Below, piece by piece: positions 45,971-59,000 of a stretch of DNA of 64,000 nucleotides. The notes beneath the pieces were generated by a model. That model had not been told where the DNA came from and searched no databases. It was given only the letters and a program-made list of their open reading frames with translations. The DNA is from Ischnura elegans (Eukaryota; Arthropoda; Insecta; Odonata; Coenagrionidae). The stretch is taken from assembly GCF_921293095.1 (NCBI RefSeq), contig NC_060253.1, forward strand, positions 71,647,992 to 71,711,991. Reading direction: 5' to 3'. Positions within the stretch are counted from its first letter, which is position 1, and each line of letters opens with the position of its first letter. Position numbers and translations under genes: made by a program.

Positions 45971-46263
45971 TTCGCAATCTTGGGCATGGAGAGCCCACAA
46001 AGGGGCAAACTTTAATGCGGGAACCTTCACTTTGAAAATGATTGTTTCACTTCACCTGAGAATAAAACAGAAAAACGATGTATAATTAAATGACACGCAC
46101 GACCTTCCTCAAATCCACATCGCAATAGCTTGCGCACTTTGATGTCAGCGATGTCACTACTTGATTAACATACGGACCATAAGGGGATACGCATGAGCAA
46201 AATTTAATTGGCATATCGGACTCTTACAATATATAATAACTGAATTTAATATGGTTAGTGTTT
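45971..46263. promoter_or_regulatory. PINK1 upstream region, possibly bidirectional
   Basis: The 290 bp between the PINK1 start (minus strand) and a candidate plus-strand ATG exon at 46264. It should hold the PINK1 core promoter and 5' UTR. No TATA box is convincing. An in-frame upstream ATG at 46030 lies here; adding its 20 codons would mask the targeting peptide. Confidence 0.4.
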
Positions 46264-46395
46264 ATGAGTTCAAAAGTACACAATGAATCATATTTGTTAT
46301 TCGTACAACCGGATCAACAATGTAGTGCGCTTGATATCGCGCAATCGCTGAAAATAAACACGGTTTGGCGGGATTTCAAATTTATACTGAATGAC
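46264..46395 (+). CDS. Candidate first exon of an unidentified gene
   Basis: ATG followed by 44 sense codons (opens MSSKVHNESYLLFVQ, contains KINTVWRDFKFILND) ending exactly at a strong donor, GAC|GTAAGTATT. The amino-acid mix looks protein-like and the exon is divergent from PINK1, 290 bp away. No following exon could be linked with confidence and I do not recognise the protein. It could be a real first exon or chance. Confidence 0.35.
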
Positions 46396-47225
46396 GTAAG
46401 TATTTCGCCTTGCATTTCTCTGGAAAAGAAGGACTACCGCATAGTATTGCAGTAATTATTTAAGCCATTATAAAAATATATAAACGAAGCCATTATTAAA
46501 GTATATAAACGAAGCCATTTCTAAAATATATAAACAAAAAAAAACAATGAACATTGAAGTCATTTATTTGTCGTTTACAAAAAAGTTCTTGACATCAATC
46601 CCCAAACCAATGGCACTATTTTCGGCATTCTACCAGTTTAGGTAAGTTTGAGTGAATAACCCAGCCCATACCCTACACAGATTGTGTTTTTTTCACTTTT
46701 GCACGTAATTCCTTATTACCCTTTGATCTAACGGTTGCCCTCTCCTATCCCCAAGGAGGTTGGAATATCTATAGTAATATAAAATATGCTTACAACCTCC
46801 TTGACTATCCCCATTCATTTTTGTAAGTCTTCGGTAAGTAAGTATCATATCTATATTACAAGCTCCATCAAACCCTCAGTACTCCTAAGGAGTTAATGCC
46901 CATCATGCCAAGAACTTCCTCTTTTTTTAGAACCATCTCTTAAAATAATGTTTTCAAGCTTTCTTTTTATTTTCTTTTGCAGCATATCCCAGATATTTAT
47001 TTACAGAATAAATGACAAACAAGGGTATATTTTTATTCTCATTTGAAATTCATTTAATCCATATGAATGTATTTCTTCAATAGGGAATAGCTCCTGATTA
47101 ACATATGCTGCCTTTATGACAAAAACACTAGAGTTCAAATAAAATTGACACGTGGTAACAACTGCACAATGATTAAAGAAGGTTATGGGGACTTGGCCCT
47201 TTCATTTTCTCAAGTTTCATGATGG

Positions 47226-47501
47226 TTGGGCTCATGTAAGAATGACAAATACAAAGCCTATTCACCATACCAAGAACCCAAAAAGGTTCTTGAACCATAC
47301 ACTGGATGTCCTGTTGTCAACCGAAATTGGGGAAATCAGCATCCATGGGCAAATTCTGTTAAAAAAAAACCTTCTAAAAACAACTGTGCGGATCAAAAGA
47401 TGGGTCATCTGCATGTTAGGGATAGATCTGTGCCACCTGGAAGCTCCACCAAGCCTGCGCTTCTCTGTGCATTCAAGAGTTCTTGGCATAAAACAATTTA
47501 G
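47226..47501 (+). CDS. Orphan open reading frame, possible terminal exon
   Basis: About 91 sense codons ending in TAG with a biased composition (Pro, Lys, Asn, Trp). Fragments include KYKAYSPYQEPKKVLEPYTG, PVVNRNWGNQHPW and VPPGSSTKPALL. There is no ATG in frame at the start, so it would have to be spliced from upstream, for example from 46264-46395. Overlapping frames are also open on the other strand. I do not recognise a family. Confidence 0.3.
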   Translation: MGSCKNDKYKAYSPYQEPKKVLEPYTGCPVVNRNWGNQHPWANSVKKKPSKNNCADQKMGHLHVRDRSVPPGSSTKPALLCAFKSSWHKTI

Positions 47502-47713
47502 CAACACTACAACAGCCCTAGTATTGTTTATACACTTTTCTTGCTACTAAAGATCAAGTGACCTGCAAGGATTTTTGAGGTAGTTGAAGTGGTCCCATGA
47601 ATTTGGGGTGAGCTCGACCTGGGTTTGGATAGGCCTCTCCTATCCAAACTAATCAACTAGTTGAACCACTCAGTAAGTAAAGCAATCTAAACTACTGTAA
47701 TGAATTCCCTTAA

Positions 47714-47930
47714 GGCCGTTTTACACGGTACACGGAATTGCACAGGTTAGAGCTGCATTAATTTCTAAAATGACGTGGAATTTCGCGAATGCATGAACGA
47801 AATTAGAACAGGGGCTATTTTGCCATCTCGCATGTGTTCTAGCAATTCACCGCTTTACACAACGCAATTTTGATTGCGCCTTCACACGTACGTCAGACTG
47901 CGCAATTCTGTGTACCGTGTAAAACGGCCT
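47714..47930. mobile_element. TTAA-type MITE, GGCCGTTTTACACGGTACAC family
   Basis: Termini GGCCGTTTTACACGGTACAC and, inverted, AGGCCGTTTTACACGGTACA, flanked by TTAA on both sides (47710-47713 and 47931-47934). About 217 bp, with an internal GCATGAACGAAATTAGAACAG block shared with 44060-44287 and 62258-62494, so it belongs to the same superfamily but a different subfamily. Confidence 0.78.
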
Positions 47931-48544
47931 TTAAAGCTGTTAATGATAATGCTTTACAAAGCATTTCAAAATCACCTGAATCTTCCCAAGAAATATGGCC
48001 ATTCCTGTATTGTAACATATTGGAAACACCTGAACATTCACGAGCAAGCATAAGTAAGGTCAAGTCCAGGATGAACTAGGTATACCCTTTTTCCCAGCTG
48101 GATGGTAGGGAGCTAGTGGCCAATCAGAGACGCTGCCCCTCTGCCTCACCACTCCCTCCTAGCAACATTGCCAATCCCTGAAAATAACTGCAAGCAAGGC
48201 GGAATGAACGCCAATAACCACCAAGAATTTGTCAACTCTGTGAGCTGGGTAGCGATGATAGCGAGAGACTGAAGACACCACCCTTTCGTATGCCACTCTT
48301 GTTATTGGCTAGAAGAGTGAAGGGTTACAAGCATTTTCAAGGTCACCCACAATCATTGGGAAAGAGAGAACAGTAAGCTATCGCTCATTTCTATCAAGGC
48401 AACACTAATTTTTCAGTAAAATCATTTTGAAATTGAAGATCACATACAAGTTGTGCTTGCATAGTGTACCAGCTGGTATTTGAAGAGTGGTACATATATG
48501 CATTCAATGATACCATCAGTTCCACATTACGAGTACGGTTTAGG

Positions 48545-48792
48545 CAGTGGCGCAGACTCCATGGGTAAGTCAAAAATTCGCTATGGGTTTGAGAAAAAAA
48601 TGTTTCAAGCTTGCCGATTTTCCCTGGAGTGTCCAGATATCGAGATTCGAGTTATCAGGGTTCTAAGGTCGATCATATGACTCTTCTAAAATGCTTAAAA
48701 AACTTAAAACTCACTACTTATAAAATTTTCCGGGGCAAGATCCCCGGTTTGGCCCCCCCCCCCCCAATATTTTTTGTAAGTCGGCATCCCTG
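48545..48792 (+). mobile_element. hAT-type MITE, copy C
   Basis: The same family as 601-860 and 14120-14379. Starts CAGTGGCGCAGACTCCATGG, ends AGTCGGCATCCCTG, and is flanked by a perfect 8-bp duplication, GGTTTAGG (48537-48544 and 48793-48800). It lacks the GC-rich palindromic block present in copies A and B, so it is a deletion variant. Confidence 0.88.
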
Positions 48793-50064
48793 GGTTTAGG
48801 CAGCTTCTATCAGATGTGAGGATTTATTCTTAGATCTAGTGACTCCCAATCCCTTCCAACCTCTGCTTTGACGAGTTCATTACAGATTTAGCAGCTCATT
48901 CAGTACTGGTTACCATGCCGCAGTCCTCATTTCAACTCTTCCCCGTGAACTCCTAGCCTTCCGTCTAAATTACTATATGTACTAACTTTAGCTCTTTTCC
49001 TTTCCATTCAATTTTCCTAAGTCAAATAAGTAAAATATTGGCTCCCATAGAGGCAAAGGAGAAAAATGTTAACATTCAACTCAAATTCTCAAAGATCACA
49101 CTCAAATTACAACATTCAATGACTGCCCAATTTCTTAATCGCAAGTAGATATTTAAAATCAGTAGTTTGTGGAAATATGCCAAGTGTGTTGTTATAAAAA
49201 TACCTCTGACTATGAACGTCCATCAGTTAGACAAAAATGTACACAATAATCACGCTGAATCATCAAAGTCACTGAAATTTTAATTTGTGAGATTTCTGGA
49301 AGCGAGGCAAATCCAATCAGTTTCAGTCGGTACCATCAATATAAAGACAAAATCCAGATTGAAGTAATCCATAAGGACAATTATGTGAATGCATCACCTA
49401 AAATGGAAGTTTAATGACTAAACCAACCAAAATAAAATTTAATGTTTATTATAAACAGTCCCTGAGTAAGAGGGATGGTTAAAGAGAATAGACAATTTAA
49501 AAAATCACTTTGATCTGTACAAAAGTTACTACATTAACATGCAAAATTTTCTTACAAAAGTAATTTAAACACAGATAGGGTTTGTGTCACGCCAATCACA
49601 TCACATTGGTCACATTTTTGACAGAAAACTGCCACATGAGCAATGAAATTTCCATTACCAAATAGTTGATTATCAGTAGTTTAAAAACATATCAGTATGA
49701 AAATAAAAAAATCATCATCCCAAGAAAGAATACATGTACTAGCAGGTAACATAAGTAATAAGACATAAATGGTAAAATTTACATTTATCACACTATTATA
49801 CCACAAAAAAGTCACTGAGGCCCAGAAACTAAGGGGTAGATTTTGAATATGAAATCGGCAGGCCACACCAGGCAACTTGTCTAGAATACAACAAGTAAAG
49901 TCAGAGTTTCTCATCTTCACAGATCAGGTGCCAGTGAGAGGCCTTGGGCATCCATGTGAATGTTCCGAGTAGATATCAGATCTAACATTGGCGAAATAAA
50001 ATCAGAAGCTGAGTCATATAAATATCACAAATGCTAAAACAGCCAACACATCCTTGCCAAAATA
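48793..50064. other. Downstream region of the CDCA3-like gene
   Basis: Contains the probable 3' UTR of the minus-strand CDCA3-like gene. Minus-strand AATAAA occurs near 49442-49449, about 0.6 kb past the stop. No other feature is recognised. Confidence 0.35.
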
Positions 50065-53000
50065 TTATATGATCATAGTTGCATCTCTATCCCACTCGAC
50101 TGAGGCCCTCTTCCTCGGCAGGGTAGCAGCCTTTATCATAGCATGTGGTGGGGTATTTTCACAGTTCAATCCATTTTTCTGACTTAAAGGATATTTTTGG
50201 AATGCATTATCATAAACTGAACGTTGCTGCTTCATACGAAGATATGTGGCAGGAGACATCACATCAGAAGGTGCATTTGAGGAACGAGTACCAAGAGGTG
50301 TTCTGGTCTGAAAATTAAAAAAAAATATATAATACTGATTAGAACACATGAACATATGAAATGTAAATTAAATAAATAACAGTCATTGACAATTTTTCCA
50401 AGAGACAACATCAAAGAACATCATTCACACTGGAGATATTTAAAGAAATCACAATATTTTGGACAAGAAAAATTAATGTGGTCATTTAGCGCAACTTCCC
50501 CAATTGGTACAAGAACTTTGGAAGTGGATGATACAATGCATTTGGCGGAAATAATGTTTATCCAGTAATTAACAAATTAGAAACAGGAAACCACAACTAA
50601 AACCTTGTTGCCAACTCAAAACATTCCTGATACAAAACAATAACATTACATGCCCCTTTCAGTATGATGTTAAAATTTAATGTCTTACTATGAAAAGAAC
50701 TGATTGAAGTTAGAAAAACAGAAGTCTTAGCATTCTTGAATACCATACCAGCTTCAGCGATTACCTATACACCCATGTCTCGTATAGCGCAATTTCGATT
50801 AGCGCAATTTCGATATAGCGCAAATTCGTTCCTCGGGGAAACATTGCAATGCAGTGTAGCCTAATCAAAAATTTTAAACGCTCTCGTGATGAAACGTGAA
50901 CTTGCGCTAAGTGCACACGTAATTTCTATCAATTTACGCATATTAATATTATTTCTTGCCTCAAATCTTCTTTTTTTGTTTATATATTAATCGAAATTCA
51001 TTGCTGTGCAATTGCCAAAAGTATTACTCGTCATTGGGTCCAGATAGCCGGCCTACCGAAGATTTATCTCGTCTCCTTAACAGAATGATAATAAATAATT
51101 TAGATCATTAATTAAGCGTGGGGCTAGTGGAAATGAGTTTTTTTTTCAGCAATACGGTTTGAGACGTATTTTTGCCGTCGTAGGTTACCGGGCGATTGAC
51201 TTCCAGGTAGAGGGTCTACGCTAAAGCCTTCAAGGTCATCGGTATTCACGGGGGAGAAATGGAGCGGTGGCCGAGTTGCGCATGAATAGCATCAACACAT
51301 AAAAGGGTCCGCTATAGAGTCTTAAACACAATGGCTTCGTTCCCTCCCCGCAGTCATAGCCCTTCTGCGTCTCAGGAATACAGTTCAGCAGAAGAAGGTG
51401 ATTTAGATAGAGCCATACGTCAGAGTAAAAACCAAGAGAATATGGCAAAAATAGGAATGCGTGTAGAAAAATCAAGAATTTATCAAGAAAAACCATTAAC
51501 CTAGAAGAGGACTTGAGAGAGGTCAATTGCTTTGAAAATGGAGAGCGTCAAAGCGATATTGCGCGGAAGTTTAAACTCACGATGCCTTATTCTGAATAAA
51601 GACGAAGCTAAAATATCAGTGACCTCAGCCGCACCAACTTCAACCAAGCGGTCTACACATACGGAAAGTTCATGGTGAATCAGTACAAAAAGACGAGAGT
51701 GGTAATCGCTCCGAGACATTAAGTGAAAGCTCCAGTTGGTTCCAGAATTTAAACGGCAAGCAGGTATTTTCAGTGCGGCGATATCAGGTGAATCTGCAAG
51801 TGTTGATAGCGCAGCCACCACAACATTTTCTGATGAACTCCAAGCTGTTATTGAAAGTGGCTTCTTTCCCCCTCAACTAGTTTTTAGTGTTGATGAGACG
51901 ATATTCTTTTGGAAAAGAATGCATTCTCGTTCATTCATTTTCAGGGAAGGAAAACCTGGATCAGGTTTCAAGGCATTTAAAGACTGTTTCACGTAGCTGC
52001 TAATGACTCGGAGGACTTCAAATTAAAATGATTTATCATTCATAAACTCCGCTAGCTATGAAATGGCATTTAAAGTAGCATTTTCCTGTCATTTCGATGA
52101 GCTACAAAAGGGCCTGGGTGACACAACAGTTGTTTTTAGACTAGTTTGAAAAATCGTCAACTGCCGGCAACGCATTACGATCTCCTGAGATAGCAGATGT
52201 TAACCCACCCGCACGACAGGATGGAATTTCGAAAGCACGTAAGAATTTTTTTTAACGTGAATAAAAGTCTTTGAATGCGTGAATACTATCTTTTAAGATG
52301 TTTTAAACTATAAATATTTATAGAAATTATGTTTTCTAAGGCTTTTTATGGGAATATAGATGTTTTAGAGGAAATTCAATACCAAAGACCTATGCTACCA
52401 GGAACGCATCCCTATCTTCCCTATGTTAAAACGCTCTCGTATAACGCAAATTCGTATAGCGCAAAGACCCCAAGGAACGCATCCCTTGCGCTATACGAGA
52501 CATGGGTGTACTAACTTAGTGAATGAATAGTAGGTACTCACACCTACAAGCAATATATTTAATCATGTGAAAGAGGAAATTTGTGGTGTAATGGCTGAGG
52601 GAAATGAACACCAATGATCATTGCCATTCTTGACTGTCATAAATTAAATGCATATAGAAACAGAAATCACTTTCTCCATAGTAAGAATACAGGCAATGAC
52701 TGCATTCAGACAAAGATGGGTTACTGCACACTTTGTTGATATAGGCACTTGTGTGCAGCACTTACAGATGCCACATTTACCATGCAAAATGACAAAAAAA
52801 AACAGGAAATTGGGGCTTGTGGTACGACAATTCTAAAACAAATGATTCCCCTACAGCCCCTGAAAGCTTTCTTTAAATGGATAACCAGCAGAAAAGGTAC
52901 ACAGTGCCATTGAAGAAACATAATTATGAGGGCACCATCACCACCACTCACACTACAGTTGATTAAATTTTATGAGACTGGAAATAGGTGGAAGGACTAT

Positions 53001-56000
53001 TTGAGAAGCCTAATGCAATTCAATTGTGTAGGCCAAACCTCAAAATATTTTTACCAGTCTCCCAGCTACATGTTATAGGATTTTCCACAGCCCCAATCTG
53101 TCTTGTTATGGGTTGCCACGTTCCTTTCAAATTTGAAAACTTAAATATCCCACCCTAACAATTTTTTTACATCAGAACATGGACATAAAAATTGGCAATA
53201 CATCCCTCCCAAACGAGACATAGTGAACCTGCATCATGAGAAATATTATGTAGACTAACAAAGCAGTGCCTCAAAGGGACTCAGCAACAGCTGACATTAA
53301 TTTCTTATCTCTTACTTAATGATTGATATAAATGGCAGGTCTGGTACATAAATGCTTAGTTATTTGAACGTTTTAAAAATTACTGAGATGTCTCAAATTT
53401 TTAATTATTGAACCTAACAGATTTACGTTGGTCCATACATACAATAAATACTAAAGCTAACACTATATTTATTACCATGATCTGGAATTTGATATTAAAC
53501 ATACTGTCAGCTTTTACTAGTAAAAATGTCACTTTGGTTATTTGTTAAACAAAACTGATTAGACTCTTATGAATTATTGGTATTGGCTTTTAACAGCAAA
53601 ATATTTCAAAATATGAAATTATATATTATAAATAATTGGGGAGTAATTTTCTTAACATTCATGTATAATAGGAAAATACAATGAGAAAAATTATCTCATT
53701 CACTCCACAGACGAATGGTGGAAGTGAGAAAACATTCATTCAGATACTTTCAGGTTAGCTGATCAAATTGGATTTGGAAGAAATCAATCAGGCTGGCAGT
53801 AAGACCTGCTAAGTAAACTTTTTTACAAGGTATGACTTCAGAATTTTTCAAGAATTATATTTAATATTCAAGTGAATTTTTGTAAGCAACATGTCAGTCT
53901 ACTAACTTCTCCAGTTCCTGAATTTACATTCTCATCTACAGTAGATGCATAGCTAGCATATCAGGCCAGTAGCTTGTGAAATGCTGAGCTATACAGGGAT
54001 TTTGCTAAGGTACTCTATGCCCTAGGGTAAGTGTTTTTCGGTTTCCAGAAAAATACGAGAATTACCAGTTTTCTAAGACTTCAAAATTTCATTAGTAATC
54101 CCAGTTTTGGCATCATTGGGAGCATTCAGAGGATGCTACATAAATTATGATTTTAATTAATTGACAATTTAGCTTTTCCTTCTGCTTTTCCAAGCTTCAT
54201 TCTGAAGTTTATCCATTCCAGATGATCCCTAAACCCCAAAATATTAATGTGGCCTTGTGTGTAAGGAAATCAGGAGTATTTAATTTCTTCACAAGGATAT
54301 CAATATACACTGAGATACCTTGCATAAGTCACCAATGTAAAGGCAAAAATCAATAAATCTAACAGTATTTCAAATATAAAAGCTGTCATACGTCTTAAGC
54401 AGTAATTACCGATGGCCTAGTGTAAATATCCAACAGATTATACAATTAATTCATTCGATTACAGATTTTGTATATGTGTTATAAGGTACCTTGGCCTCAT
54501 TATGAGTAAAAAAAATGACTTACCTTTTTAGGCAATGATTTTGAGGAATTTTCTTTATCTGGAGAGAAGTTCAATTTCTGAGAGGGAATCTTCTTAACTT
54601 CTTTGGGCTTTTCATTGCAAATAATGTTTTCAGAGGTTACGGTTGGGTTAAGACTCTTTTCAATTTCCAATAATTCAGCTTCAATACTTTCAAGCATGTT
54701 ATCAAACTCTTCGATTCCTGCAACAAATGAGAAACTCAAAATTTCACATTTTGTTACAATGGATGGTGACATGAGGCCATCAGATGAATATTTGGAAATT
54801 GGTACCACTACACCATTGTTACAAGTTTAACCCTTCATGAGTAAAACTATCATCTAAATTACACAAATTTCCATATTTACCCACAGTTACTGTCGGGCTA
54901 CAAAATAATTACCAAAAATATAGATACATATATAAATATATATAGACGGTACAAAAACCAAAAAAAGAGTAGCATTATTGAGAATTCTATAAATAGTCCA
55001 GGAAATGAAGCTCGTAAAAGTGCAAAACCTTGCAATTTTTTCAAACTGAATCGATTTGCACAAAAAATTTGGGATTAGACTAATTATACCCCCTACTTAA
55101 AAATCTATATTATCCCGAAGGGCGCTTTTTATTTTTTAGGGGTGAAAACTACCCCTAAAAGCTAAAACTTATAAAATTATATTTTAAAGCTAAATTTAGT
55201 TTAAATTATTTGTATAATTATTTTTTATGCTTAGAAAATAATTTTAAGGTGTTGCAACCCATAATAATCAACCCTTATTGGGGGTTAATGTAAAAAAGAA
55301 TTTTCAAACTGAATCGATTTGCATAAAAATTTGTTGTTATACTAATCATACCCCCTTCAAAAAATTTTCAAACCGAGTCGATTTGCATAAAAATTTGGAA
55401 TTTGACTAATCATACCCCCTTCAAAATCTATACTATCATACCCTTCTTCAAAATCTATACTATGCCGAAGGGCACTTTTTATTTTTTAGGGGTGAAAACT
55501 ATCCCTAAAAGCTAAAACTTATAAAATTATATTTTAAAGCTAAATACGGGTAAAATTTAGTTTAAATTATTTGTATAATTATTTTTTTTATGTTTTGAAA
55601 ATAATTTTAGAATATTTCAGCCCTTATTGGGGGTTAATTAAAAAAAATTATTCACCCTAAAAATATAAATAATTTTACACATTGTATCTTCTCATTCACT
55701 TTCTTTCTCCTTTTATTATTAGTATTCATTTTTTCCTCTGATGATTTTAATCACAGCACAGAAAAGATATAGCAATAGGATAAACAGAACAAGCTTCGTC
55801 ATGGTAACATAAACAAATAAATGTACATTTATGTAGACATTGCATGAAACACTATGAAACATGAAACTAACTAACAAACGGAGACTGTATGGCTTCCAGT
55901 CTTCCCACCACATGCATGCACACAGGTCACTGTGAGCGAGAGCACACATACTCACATATGTGTATATATGCATACATCTTATGGGTATTTGTGTTTATTT

Positions 56001-59000
56001 TGTAGCAAATTTGAGTGTATCGTTAGCTTCGAACGTAAAGCACACAAAGTATATACTGGTTATGAGGAATGTTATGCTCTGAATTGTGGCTTTCGAATTT
56101 TTCGAAAATAAATTTTATTGGTATTTCAAACATAGCTCCTTTATTTTTGATGATAGAATGTTCATTTAATTAGTATTTTGTAGGGTTTTTACTGACTACG
56201 AGGTCATGTGAATTAAATTTTTTTCGAGTCCTTAATTTTGAAAAGGGGAGGGATTTAAGGGTTTAAATAAGGTGGAGCTCCCTTGTAAATACAGGTTTTA
56301 ATTATCAATATCTCACCAAATATTTATTCTACAGAAAATTTAAACACACCAAAATATTTTAAAATGAAGAAGCTAAAATTTATTACCCGTGCATTTTTTT
56401 CATATCTCCAGTTTTTTTGGAGTTATTTTGAAAAAAAGAGCATTTTAACGAAATTGTAGAAAATGGCTTTTCACTTTTACCTCCAGTTATTTCAAAATTT
56501 AGAATTGTAAATTAAACAAACTTCTAGGATCAATTAACAATGCCTAAATAAAGAATAATTCTGAAGGGCATTGATCAATTTTGACTAATGTGGTAATAAG
56601 TTGTTTTCACTGATTTTTTTGTAGAAAAAAGTAGGGACTGATCTTATTTTTAATCATAACTCGCTCAAATTTCATGATAAAATTTTTTTTTCTCATTCGA
56701 AGAAAGTTTTTTTTTAATACTTTTAAACAGATTGCATACGTTTTCCTCGAAAAATACATTTTTTCCCGCTATTCGGTATTGAATCTTTCAAATTTAGCGT
56801 ATGACAAACAAAAGATAACCATCAACAAGTTGTAGCTCGGTCCGAATTGGTCATAAAGGAAATATAAAATAAGATTTTTATTTAATTTTTTACAAGCTAC
56901 AGTTTTGTAACTGACAATTTCCTAATAAAATTAGTACTTTTCAAGTTATTTGCCTATAACCGATAAAAATCGTTGATTTTTTCGTCAAAAAACTGTTACT
57001 TTCAATCGCAAATAACTCGAAAAATATTAATTTGACGCAAAAAATGGAGGGAACATTTTATTCTTAAAATTCATTTTTCTATCAATTTCTGAGGTCAGAA
57101 TATAATTAAAATTTTCCACCCCCGAGATGGGGTGGAAACCACCCCCAGGGTAAAAGCGCCCGTCGGCATGATATAGATTTTGATTCTTGGTATATTCCCT
57201 ACTTATTTTGATAATTTCAAGAAGATCGATTCAGTTTGAAAAAATTGCAAGCCAAAATGCTTCATTTCCTGGACTAAAAGGTCTTAGAAGTTTTGACAAG
57301 GTTTTATTTACACTTTTACTCTACAAACCATGGCATGAGCCCTTGGGACATTACTCTTAATCACTGATTCTCCACAGGTCCATCTCCTAAGTGGCTCCCC
57401 CTCCCCCACCTAAATAGTTCATTATCAACTTTCACAGGAAGGAAAAGGTATTTTGCTGCAATGTGCCTTTAAAACAACAATCAATGGTGTAGGATAATTC
57501 AACTTTCCCACCATGCAAAAAATTCTATAGCTTGAAACGTAGGCTGCAGTGATATTCATTGATGTCAACGGCTATTGGGTGCAGCAGCACATGGTGCTTA
57601 GCCATGCGAGCTTTCATGGCCATTGCAGGTCGCATCATCAGGCAGTGAATGAGAAATTGGAAATATGTTTTCAATTAATATACTAGTCAACCCAACTCAC
57701 TCCACTAGAGTAGTGGGGGAAAAGGATGGCACGGACATCAGAAGAACTCTCAGTCCTGTCCTTGAGCTGCAAGCGGACTTTCCCCGAGCATGTTTACTCT
57801 GAATACGGGCCTAAAATTTTAATCGCTGAAACGCAGGTGTTGGCCCAAGAAATTTTTGATGAAAGATGACTAACTCAGGAGGCAATTGAAATTGAGAATT
57901 TCAACCAAGTGGACAGAGTTAAACTCAGCCAGACGTGGAAGAGAATCTTCCAAAAGAAACAACGGCAACGGTAATTCCAGTACTGTTTCAGCTATGATTC
58001 ACCTACCTGCCACACCACAACGGGAGAGGGCAGGGTAATATGTAGCTGCTCCCGAAAGCAGTTGACATAAATAAAATCTTTTATCTATTTTGAAAAAATA
58101 TTTTCTTATCTTTTAAGAAAAATTAGCAGACTAGCCGTCAGTAAACCTTTACTAAGGAGTACACATTGAAGGAAAAATTTCCAGACAGGCAATACTATGA
58201 CATTAGTCTTGACAGGATTCGAGCTAGGATCCTTTTGTACCATACCTTCTATTCACATTAGGTACTAATAACATAACTTTCACCAATGGACCCCTAAGAG
58301 GGAGGTATCTGATGCCAGATGTGTAGATCAAAAGGTCGCTTGTTTGGGTACATATCAGTTTCAATAGTAGTAGTAATAATATTGGATTTTGCCTCAGATT
58401 AATTAATTCTCAATGAATTTCAATGATTTAAAATAAAATTTTTCTGTTTGTTTCGAATTAGCTGAATTTAATTATAACTGAAAATCTATTTTACACAAAT
58501 TTAAACCTTTACATAGAAAATTAGATAAGCATATATATTTAAAATTTCATCACTTCAATTACATATTAATGCATTGTTTCGACTTTAGCGACGAATATTA
58601 GTTTTATTCTAAGGAAAAGGGACGAAAGAGATGCAGTTCTTTTCCAAGTTTTCCCCTGACTTTTCCAGAATTTCTAAATTCCCTAACAATTCCTAGTTTC
58701 CATAGTGTTCGCCACCTTTAAGATGGATCAATGATAGATCTCAAAGCGAAAAAGAAATCAAAGAGCCCAAAATGAAAAGAAATTTATCTGTACGTGACGC
58801 TGGGAGGCGGCGATCATTGGCCAACATCACCTTTGCCCTTAAACAATTTTCTCCCAGCGAGACTGAAGACTCCCTGAAATTTGCCGAATAAGACATAAAT
58901 TTCTCCACATTTCCTTAACAAACTTCCCAGGGCTAACACTAGGGATTATCATCCCACCCCTACTTAGTTTTCTATGAACCGCAATCTGTATTGGCAGAGT

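Noticed and set aside
45970-46030. Longer PINK1 start at 46030
   Set aside because: In frame, but it would put a non-basic leader ahead of the targeting peptide. The ATG at 45970 gives the MS.R.....RLI..GR start typical of insect PINK1.
47262-47507. 81-codon minus-strand frame
   Set aside because: Antisense to the orphan plus-strand frame, with no splice or start context. At most one of the pair can be real and neither is recognised.
54994-57276. Polinton/Maverick element
   Set aside because: No 6-bp target duplication at the termini, no recognisable integrase, polymerase or capsid-like frame, and only 2.3 kb long.
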